This document shows, in pieces, positions 54,851 to 64,000 of a stretch of DNA of 64,000 nt. Each line of letters opens with the position of its first letter. Position 1 is the first letter of the stretch. Under the pieces are notes generated by a model. It worked only from the letters and a program-made list of their open reading frames with translations. It ran no database searches and was not told the DNA's origin. The translations under genes were made by a program, and so were the position numbers. The stretch spans positions 23,325,883 through 23,389,882 of the forward strand of contig NC_056039.1 in assembly GCF_004379255.2 (NCBI RefSeq). Direction: 5' to 3'. This DNA is from Salvia splendens. Lineage: Eukaryota; Streptophyta; Magnoliopsida; Lamiales; Lamiaceae.

Positions 54851-55248
54851 GCTGGGGAATTCATCTAGAACTTAGTTTCCTTGTATTTTGGGCACTTAAA
54901 AAAGAAAAATATCTCTCACTTTGACCAAAGAAAGGTGTGTGTGTGTGTGTTTTGCCTTGGTGGAAGTTGACTTAGTCTTCTAAACTAAGCTTTCATATTC
55001 ACACAAACAATACAACAATTAATCACTTTCACCAATAAGTAATCAATATTTTCCAACTGAAAATGACATCTAAGATGCTTACATTGCAACCATACAGACC
55101 ACAAAACTCCAATTCTTTCTATTTCTTCTCTCTCAACAACTGGAAATTACATAACAAACAACAAGAATAACAAATACAAGAGTTGTGTTGAAACCAAGTC
55201 TTACTATTTTTCTCTTTCTCACCTCTCAATCTGCTTCAAAACACTCCG

Positions 55249-57850
55249 ATGGAGGACTTCGAGTCATCGACGATAAACTCGAGATCATCATCATCCATAC
55301 AAACAGAGATGATTGCAGAGTTCATCGGTAAACTGAGTCCGATTATGAGCGAGATCAGAGGCTGCGTCGAGGCAGCAGAGGTGCCAGCCCTGGAGAAGGC
55401 GATCGCCTCGTTGGAGAGCGACTATGATCGTGCGAAGGCGGCTGTGGAAAGCCCTCCCAAGAACATAGAGAGCCTCATACAGAATCTCGGGAGGTCGTTG
55501 GGGCTCACTCTGTTTGCAAGCCACGAAGCGCCACTGTCGAACAAGGACAAGGTCGAGGCGCTCTGCCGGGAGATGATGAACGTGCGCTTCGAGTCGAGCT
55601 CGTGGGAGTTTGCCAACGAGGCCGTGGAGACAGAGTTTGAAACAGAGGAGGAAACAGGGGAGGAAACAGGGGATGAAACAGGGGAGAAAACAGGGGAGAT
55701 CGTGGAGGAGACGGGAGACTTGACGGTCGATGAAGCCATTTTGGAATTAAATTATGGGAGAGAAGAGGGATTCAAGAATGCTTTGTTAGTTTTGGATGGA
55801 TTCTTGAAAGATGGGATGATTTCGAGTGAGATGATTTTGGACGAAGAAGTGGTGCGGATCTTGTGTAGTCGATTGGCTTCGTGCAAGGGGAACGACCGGT
55901 TGATCATAATTCGAATGTTGAGATATATTGCTCAACACAATCACCACCACAAGGTACTCTACCTTTAGTTGAATGCCACCATTTATCTTCTCTTCTTTTA
56001 ATTTAAGCAACATAGTGTGCAGGAAAAGATGAAAGATTTGGAATTCTTGTCCGAGTTGGTGAAGTCGTTGGCACGAGACGCGGAGGAGCAGAAGGAGGCG
56101 GTCGGGCTTCTGCTCTGCCTCTGCGACGACGATGCAGGAATCATCCGGAGAATCGGGAGGATACAAGGTTGCATAGTGATGTTGGTAGCAATCTCAAATT
56201 TAGATGATGAAGAAGAAGCTTCCCATCATTCAAGAATGCTGCTAAATATCATGTCAACCAACACTCAACATGCTCTTCACATGGCTGAAGCTGGCTATTT
56301 CAAGCCATTGATCACGTATTTAAAACAAGGTAATCTCTTTATATTTCTTTCCTATATCAAGATTTTGTTTTTTTTGTAAGTGAAAGTGTAATTAATTTCC
56401 ATTTCCAGGTTCAGAAATGAGCAAGGTTCTGATGGCAAGCGCGGTGTCGAGATTGAAGCTAACGGACCAAAACAAGGCAGCCTTAGGGGAACAAGGGGCG
56501 ATCGAGCCCCTGGTGAGCATGTTCAAGGAAGGAAACCTAGAGGCGAAGCTGTCCGCCTTGAACGCCCTAGAGAGCATATCCAACCTAAACTCGAACATCC
56601 AAAGGCTGATCGACTCTGGGATGGTGTCGTCCCTCTTGCAGCTACTCTTCTCAGTGACATCCGTCTTGATGACACTGAGAGAGCCGGCCTCGGCCATCCT
56701 AGCAAAAGTGGCCCAATCGGAGACCATACTAGTCAAGCACGACGTTGCGCAGCAGATGCTGTCACTCCTCAACCTCTCCAGCCCCGTCATCCAAACCCAT
56801 CTTTTGGAGGCCCTAAACAACATAGCCTCACACCCAGCCGCTTCCCGGGTCAGGAAGAGGATGAAGGAGAACGGCGCGATCCCACTCCTCCTCCAGTTGG
56901 TCACCGAGAGGGACGCCCGGATCAGGAATGGCGCCCTCAACCTCATCCACTCGCTTTCCGAATCCACACAAGAGCTCACACTGGAGCTAGACCAATCCCA
57001 CATCCACACCATTGCAAACATAGTGCTAACAACAAAATCAGATTGTGAGAAGGCTGCAGCCCTCGGAATCCTCGCAAATCTACCAATCAACGAAAACCGA
57101 GCCACTGAGATCCTCAAACAAGCCAACATCCTACCTTTCCTAGCCTCAACCACAACCACCACTTCAACCCCATCATCAGTCATGCTATCGGAGAGCATTG
57201 CTTCCTTCCTGGTTCGTTTCACGAATCCAAGCGACAAAAGGCTGCAGCACTACGCGGCTGAACACGGAATATTCCCTCTCCTCATCAAGCTACTCACAAG
57301 CACCTCACAATGTGCCAAATCCAAGGCAGCACTCAGTTTATCCCAACTATCACAAAACACAACAAACATGACAAAATCGCGAAAACTCAAGTGGCTCTGC
57401 CTGCCTCCCTCGTCCGATTCCTTCTGCAAAGTCCACGACCGATACTGCACAATGAAAGGCACCTTCTGCTTGATCAAAGCAGGGGCCATCAATCCATTAG
57501 TGCAAATTCTCCAAGGCGAGGAGAGAGGCGCGGATGAGGCTGTGTTGGGCTGCTTGTCGACGCTTCTTAGAGACGAGATATGGGAGAGCGGGTGCAGGCA
57601 TCTGGTGGAGGAGTCCGTTGTGCATCCGATCATCCGAGTCGCGGGATGTGGGAGCTTCAAGGCTCAAGAGAAGGCCTTGTGGATGCTGGAGAGGATTTTT
57701 AGAGTGGAGAGTCATAGAGATGAGTATGGCGAGTCCGCGGAGAATGTGTTGATCGAGGTGGCTCAGAATGGCGATCCGATGCTTGCGCCGGCCGTGGCCA
57801 AGGTGTTGGCTCAGCTGCAGCTGTTGCAGCCGCAGTCTAGTTACTTTTGA
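55249..57850 (+). CDS. ARM-repeat protein of the PUB43/44 U-box family, lacking a U-box
   Basis: Three exons: 55249-55953, 56023-56329 and 56409-57850. The introns (69 and 79 bp) have clean GT-AG ends, and the joined frame is open for 817 codons. Residues 1-125 are a helical N-terminal domain (IAEFIGKLSPIMSEIRGCVE...LEKAIASLESDYDRAK). Residues about 125-160 are an acidic low-complexity stretch of GEETGDETG-type units. From about 165 to the end run armadillo repeats: GFKNALLVLDGFLKDGMI, AVGLLLCLCDDDAGIIRRIGRIQGCIVMLV, AALGEQGAIEPLVSMFKEG, LREPASAILAKVAQSE, LKLLTSTSQCAKSKAALSLS, KALWMLERIFRVESHRDEYG and the family's C-terminal LLQPQSSYF. Family members usually carry a U-box with CP.T and DPV motifs that recruits E2 enzymes; none is visible here, so ligase activity is doubtful. 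Role by family: defence, senescence or ABA signalling. Function inferred only from homology. Confidence 0.88.
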
Positions 57851-59820
57851 GACTAACTCAAGAAATGCATGCTTTGTAGTATATTTTTGGTTTGTTGATC
57901 ATTTTTTTTTGTTGATAGATTGTGATTGATTCAAATTACATTAAGATGTAGTGTTTTGTATACATATTTCATGTTGGGAGGAAGTGAAAAAAATGATCTT
58001 GTATTATTTGTAGTGTTCATAGTTTGATGATATTGGGATTTTTTTTCTTAGAGTAAGAATTATAGATTACCTATTTGTATATTTTTGTCATCAAATGTTT
58101 ACAGAAATAAATTATGTTCTAGGCATGAAGCGTATAAGTTAGAAATTTCACAATCTAAAGGAGGCAACAAAATTTCGACATTTCTAGTTTTCAAAGAAAG
58201 TCATTGGCTAAAAAATATCGATGTTGAGGTGTAAAGTCAGAGTCTTCATTAGAGATGGAGGTCTTTCTTAAAGTTAAAAGAATAAGTTGGAAATTGTATT
58301 TTTTTTTAGTGAAGTTTCAAACAATACAAATTTTAGTCCACTGCTTCATCCGTTCCAACTAAATTGAGTCGTATTCATTTTTCCCAATAAGTCGAGTAAT
58401 TTTCCATTTTTAAAACATTCACAAGTTTCGAAACCCTAGTTGGAGATAGGAAAATGGTGAGAATTATAAAAGAGAACACGAATGAGACAATATATTTTAT
58501 TTATAACTCAATGAATGTTTAACTAAGCAAAAGCATTTTATAATATCTTCTAACACTCTATGCGGTTCGACTCCTTATTATTCGACTCTTGAAAAAATCG
58601 ACAAAGAAAAATCTGAGATGATAAATATAAAATCTAATGTATGAATTAAAAGGATATCTCACTTTTGTATGTTAACTGTTTTCAAACAAACTCCGGACAT
58701 TATGAAATTACACTAGCGTTCAGACACCATTCTTATGTTCACATTTAGTATATGTCGTTTGTTGAGCCACATGGAGCAAGAAGAAAGGGACTTAAATCCC
58801 TAACTATCAACAAATATCTTTTGTGTTTCAACATTTGGGTGATTCAGGAAAATTATAATTTCTTTGTTCTTTAAAAATAACAACTATAATGGTCTTTCCC
58901 TTAAAATTGAGCACTTTCCATATTAAAAAATTTCTCTTTAATAAGGTGAAATTCATTCTCTACTAACAATATTTTAATTATATATTATAGTGTAATGTTA
59001 AAGTGCAAATAACACCTTAGTGTATAAATAAGATCAATAAATGAGTATAGACCTCCAAATAAGTGGATAAGATGAAAGCTTCCAGATATAAAAGTATAGT
59101 GCATAAAATACGTTGTCTCTCAAGTGGACAGTTTTTCTTACTCGGCCAGGATAGGATCTAGGCAGTAGAAGGAAATGAGCCTAAATCGATCGCCTTCCTT
59201 CTTTTTTTTCAAAGAAAAAAAGCAGTACAAGGAAACTTTTATTTAAGTCAGATGAGAATCAACAGTTACTGGTCGTTCTGACGCGTTCTTAACCATCTTG
59301 ATAAAAAAAAAGCAAAAACCTATCTATATCTAAAGGGGAGCCTAGTTTAAGATGCCAAACAAATGATATACAGTACGTAATATATTAATTTGTTAGAATC
59401 TAGTAATTTTCGTAGTTATCGTGATACCAACACATATCACGCGAGTATATCAATAAAATTATATTGATATTGTACATGTATTATATAGATATGTATTATA
59501 TAGACATATATTAATAGACATGTTGATATTAAATAGTTTCTCAACATATATATGATTCAAATAAAAATAATCAATTTTTATCATCTGAGCATATGCAATT
59601 AGGATCTGGGTTGAAATTCTTATAAGGTTTTACCTTTAATTTGATATATTTTTGCAAAAAGGTAATTTAAATTGAAAGTGTTATGTGAATTTAAATTTTG
59701 AGATTAGTTTTAGGAGAGAAAATTTTGGTTAGTTTTAAATACCACATATAAGGATGAGTGAACTGGAAAGTATCTAGTGAATGCAGGTTGCATACTGACG
59801 GTAACTTTTGATAATAAATA
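57851..59820. other. 3' flank of the ARM gene and intergenic DNA
   Basis: The probable 3' untranslated region runs to about 58030 (AT-rich, AATAAA-like words). A degenerate Stowaway start (CTTCATCCGTTCCAACTAAA, 58345) and a remnant like the MITE at 164 (AATAAGGTGAAATTCATT, about 58938) are visible. No gene is seen. Confidence 0.5.
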
Positions 59821-60015
59821 CTCCCTCCGTCTCATAATAAATGGTATTATTTGGGGGATGGCACGAGATTTTAGGAGATGTTTTGTGTGTTAATTAGAGA
59901 GAGAAAATATTATATTTATATTAATGTGAGAGAGTTTTTTTCAGAAAAAGAAATGTGACATCTTTTGTAGAACAAACTAAAAAAAAGTGTAACATCTGTT
60001 ATGAGACGGAGGGGG
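59821..60015. mobile_element. Stowaway MITE
   Basis: CTCCCTCCGTCTCATAATAA at the left and the complement of TGTTATGAGACGGAGGGGG at the right are good inverted repeats. TA duplications lie at 59819-59820 and 60016-60017. It is 195 bp. Confidence 0.9.
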
Positions 60016-60299
60016 TAGCATCTAAGGTGTCTGGACTAAAGATTTATTTCTTTTGAGGTACTTTATTCCCATTTTAACACCATTTCCTTTCTATATTACC
60101 CCTTTCAGTCTCAAGGGTAAATTTGTCCTATTAGGAATACAATTACAAAATTAGTCAAATAAATTAAATTTTATTCTAGGTACTCAACTGTAATTACAAT
60201 GTACTTATACAATTATGTATTTGAGGGTATATATATTTTGTTCAGATCAATAAGGTACATGTGATAATTAAAGTTGAATCTCGAGTAGTGTAAGAGACA

Positions 60300-60960
60300 T
60301 TGGTTGACTCGATCTAATTTTGAAGCTCAAAACGTCCCGCAAGTGTACGGGGATATGTAGAACACAGCAAGTTAAAATTATCGATCGACAAGGGCTAAAT
60401 GCTAGTTTGAGTACTATGACAATTTTGAACACTATCTAGACTATTTTAAGTGTTTTTGGGTTATCTTAACTAAAACTAAGAGAACTTAAACAATTAAAAA
60501 AAAAAGTGTTAAAAAGTGAAAGTTTACCTTAGCTCAAACGATATAAAGTCAGTCTAAATACCAATTTTATAATTCACTATAAGGATTGACATATTTATAT
60601 TTTTCAATTGTTTAATCAATTTTTAATTAGAACGTAATCACCTTAAATTATTTTAACCACTAAATCTCCAAATTTATTACTTAAGAATTAATTGTAATTA
60701 TTTTAACACACTACAGGATCCCCATGTTCATAATTACGACTTACACTAGAATCTTGTAAACTCCAAATAAAGCTATCATGTAAAATTTGTTAATCTATCC
60801 AATCAGGGCAAGAAAGACTAAGACTTGTTTCTCTAGAGATAGTCAGCAGATACAATCATACAAATAGTTGTGACATTGATTACATATCAAAATGGTTTGA
60901 CTTTTACCAAAATCCGAGTACAAAATACAAAATTTCAACTATTTAAATATTAGCAGCCGT
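60300..60960 (-). repeat. Degenerate Athila-type LTR remnant
   Basis: It follows the inner half of the LTR at 7640-8979 in order: GACTCGATCTAATTTT, CCCGCAAGTGTACGGGGATA, AACACTATCTAGACTATTTT and GTTTTTGGGTTATC. It then runs through AT-rich sequence with matching CTCTAGAGATAGTC-like words. It is strongly diverged and lies 200 bp from the stop codon of the Aquarius-like gene, within its probable 3' region. Confidence 0.6.
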
Positions 60961-61185
60961 TTCCATACAAACCTTGATTCGAAGTAGTCGTTAGCATGAT
61001 ATGCCGCTCAAGACGGCAGACGAAATTTCAGGGTGAAGGCACACTTCTCTCTACTCCAGCCACGGGCTTGGAACGCTCGTCACATTCTTCGTCATGGCTT
61101 CAACTTTCAAATCTCCCAGTGAGTGTCAGGGTCTATTATTGTGTCATTCTGCGATCGGACTATCCTCTTTCGGAGAAACACCTGT

Positions 61186-64000
61186 TCAGGCTGAATCATT
61201 TGGCTTACCGTCGGGTGGCATTTCCGTGACATCACCATTCACTGGGGCCTGCATATCTACTTCCCTATCATCACCATTAGCTGGGGCTTGCATCTCAACA
61301 TCATCTGTACCAGTAGAGGTGTTCGGATTTGCAGTGCCATTTTCTACTGAATTATCATGTTCAGACCAAGACTCATTCAAATGATAGCTCGCAACCCGTG
61401 ACTGGTGTAAACAAGAGGAGGAAGGAGTTAGTAACTAAATTTCACTGGTACTTGCTGTATAACCAGCTAAAGTTCGACATACTGAAAAATAGGGGCAGTG
61501 GCCAGGGCCATCAAGCATGAAAACAGCACAGTTTAATTGAGGTTATATTATGTTGGGTTGAGTTGTACAAGTGCCTAGGAAAACAAGCAAGCACGATGCA
61601 ACAACGTACAAGCTATAACAAGGCCAATAGGAGTAAGATTATGATATTCGAAAGCACATCTCAGCATATATATCTGCATAAATGCAGCCTTATCTGGACC
61701 ACCTAAACTGAAGAACAATAAATAATGACAGAATGTAATTAATATCGCAATAATCATACTCCTAGGACTTTCAACAAGGTATTGAGGCAGTAGAAAATTA
61801 AACCATTTGAAAGGATATAACACATAATTAAACAATGGTCGTCAATGAAGAAAAGGAAAAAGAAGCAAATAAGAAAGGGAAAAGAAGCAAAATAAGACGG
61901 GGATACCAGTCTGGTATAAGACCTTAGCTAAGTATGGGAATACCTGGTAGACCTCGTGCATCCTGTAATTCACCAAGTCTGCCATCTCATCCGGTCCACT
62001 AATAAGTTGGATAGATCCTGTGTCATCAACATGACGATCTGTAAATGCTGTAAACTCTTGTAAATTCAGACCAAGATGGTCAGGCCTCTGAAGAAGAAGT
62101 TGAAATGTTGGTTGGAGCTCATAGCACTGTTCGAAAAGAGAACGGCGGCAGAAAACATAAAGTCCCAATCTTGCACGAGACATTGCCACTATCAATCTTC
62201 TTACATCACGAAGGTGACCCACAAAACGAGTGCGCACGAGAGATAGTAAGACAAAATCATTCTGCTGCCCTTGAAACTTGTCAACGGTTGTTACCTACAG
62301 TTGGAATCATGAAAGTAAGCAATGAACATGTGACATATAACAAGAGTTGGACTGTGAGACAAAATAAATGGTAAGAAGCACAACTATGGACCATTATTAC
62401 TGCATTCTGGAAAAAACTCAACTTTCTTCGGTAAACTTTATAAGGTCAGGTGAGAGCTCCAAGAATGTGATAGTATCTGATCAAAAGTCTATACCAGAAA
62501 CTGTAAGCAAAAGGAGCTTACCCAGCAGGCCTGGCATTGAAGTGATGAGAACTATAATGCATCTCGTTCAAAAATTCATCACTATTACTAGCAAAACTCT
62601 ACAATAGTGGGAAGTGCAACAGGCAGAAATGTGTAAAAATTTTATGAAGTTATATAAAATTGAGCATGTCGCATCCACATTGAAGAACAAACGCATTCAG
62701 ACCGCACAGGAAGAACCTTATGTAAACTAGAATTCACTACACTGTTGCTCATCAAATACAGCATTCAGAGCCACACACAAAGAACCTTAACATCTTACTT
62801 TCCACTTGCAACAGATTGCAATATATAACATATTTGCAATGGCAAGAATAGCCTATCAAGGTAAGAACATAAGTTACCTTGTGGGGTGGACCAATGAAGT
62901 CGTATGGGACACATCTACGGCTGATCACATCACGAATTAAAAGTTTCTGACCATTGTATGTTGTCAGTATGGATATCTTGTTGGCTGGATACCCAAGCAA
63001 ACGCATGTATATATACACACTAACAACATACTCTGCCTCTCCTTCATTTTGATAGAACCAGGGAGAAGGAGCGGACTCACCTCTCCCATGGTAATCGGGA
63101 ACGTCCACCAACTGATAGTCAAAGGAGAATCCAGCATTTGCCCTGCGGAAGATATGATTCTCTCTCACATTTGGAAGATCTCCAAGATCTTTATATCTCC
63201 AATTGTAAAGTTGAGCTAAACTAGGTCTTGCTCTTCCCTGGGCGTTGAGCTCAATATAGGGAATTCCCAGACGGACGAATCTTGTGAAAAGACTTTGATC
63301 CATATGGCTGTACTTCTGAAAAGCCATATTTTTCACGACAGGGGGTAGCTGGTGATGGTCACCAATCAATATACAGCGTTTAAGACGTGCATAACCGTCT
63401 TCCTGCCTTTGGAGCAACATTGGGATGAAAGTCTCTATTTCCAAAATTTGAGCACTTTCTTCCATTAGCAAGTTATCATATTTAAAGCCCAAATTCAGAA
63501 AATCTTTCCTCTTAAGAGCTGCATGGGTGCATGTCATAGCTACTATTTTTGCTTGCTTGGTCATAAGATAATTTGATCTATCAACTGTTGACTTCAGCAA
63601 CTCAAATGCCCGACACTCTTCAAGCTCCTGAAACATAGTTTTCAGGTGGCGGAAGCAACCCTTAGCAGCCCGCATATCTTTCTCAAAAGACTGGCCCGAG
63701 AAAATTGGATTTGGAGTGTCAATAAAGAACTCCTTAAAAGGAAAACGGTCTTGAATAAATGTTGACTTATCCTTATTGTCAGCACAAGCAGCCAAAAAGA
63801 GTTCCCAACGCGAATACACATGAAGCAACCAGAAAAAACCAGCCGTTTCACAAGTATAAGCTACATCTTCAGGCAGTTGCAGAGACCTCGCCAGGCGCTC
63901 CACTTCACTAAGGAGTTCCAACCGCCGAACAAGCATGGCATTCACACGGCCTTGCCGGCTGAAGTCAAGGTCAGTAGCCAATTCTTGCTCACCTTGACCA
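61186..64000 (-). CDS. AQR: RNA helicase aquarius (EMB-4/AQR), C-terminal part
   Basis: Three exons on the minus strand: 64000-62878 (continues past the window), 62294-61944 and 61401-61186, joined in phase with GT-AG introns. The 562 visible residues cover most of the SF1 Upf1-like helicase. Motifs in order: [15 protein letters not shown] (Ib), [16 protein letters not shown] (motif II), [15 protein letters not shown] (III), [26 protein letters not shown] (IV region), [33 protein letters not shown] (V) and [19 protein letters not shown] (VI). The Walker A region lies outside. The C-terminal exon is acidic and low-complexity, with two copies of [21 protein letters not shown], ending at KPNDSA. 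Aquarius belongs to the intron-binding complex of the spliceosome. Motif II reads EESAQ where EEAAQ or DEAAQ is usual. No damage is visible. Confidence 0.93.

Noticed and set aside
56392..57237. 281-residue open frame antisense to the ARM gene
   Set aside because: It is fully antisense to a conserved exon with strong ARM homology. Its own peptide has no recognisable motif and follows from codon bias in the sense gene.

Overview
The window is plant nuclear DNA, very probably from a eudicot. The evidence is GT-AG introns, plant-type LTR retrotransposons of both superfamilies, CACTA and Mutator-like transposons, Stowaway MITEs, and two plant genes with clear family identity. A Lamiales source is my guess from repeat style only. 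All calls rest on reading the sequence; no database search was possible.

Only two ordinary host genes are evident, both in the right-hand 9 kb. One is a complete three-exon gene for an armadillo-repeat protein of the PUB43/44 U-box E3 family that shows no U-box (55249-57850, +). The other is the 3' part of the Aquarius/EMB-4 spliceosomal helicase gene (61186-64000, -), which runs off the window edge.

The remaining ~54 kb is layered mobile DNA. (1) 382-12728 is a composite of a Tekay-like Ty3/gypsy pseudo-element and an Athila-like element, both on the minus strand. It is bounded by inverted copies of a 176-bp LTR end, and its reverse transcriptase palm is duplicated. (2) 15402-15880 is a Stowaway MITE inside another. 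(3) 15981-25280 is a CACTA element with a TNP2-type transposase and a second multi-exon gene (Transposase_24 family). (4) 25988-29372 is a transposon with a plant-mobile-domain gene and hairpin-rich terminal inverted repeats. (5) 29373-36872 is a pile of LTRs in which a 1.3-kb chimeric segment (an LTR leader fused to Tekay gag) occurs twice. (6) 37063-45996 is a complete but dead Ty1/copia element with a perfect 5-bp target duplication, inserted into a MITE. (7) 46456-50470 holds an LTR fragment in a MITE, an AT-hook TE gene fragment and a FAR1-domain fragment. (8) 50489-52686 is a (TA)n-bounded inverted-repeat element carrying a cytochrome P450-like gene fragment and about forty 22-bp repeats; a second, smaller element of similar design abuts it.

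The most unusual items are the gene-fragment-carrying element with its two-flavour 22-bp array, the inverted-LTR composite with the duplicated RT, the repeated LTR/gag chimera, and the U-box-less ARM protein. Most of the transposon genes carry stops or frameshifts. The TNP2 reading frame is open throughout but stops before the end of its C-terminal domain.
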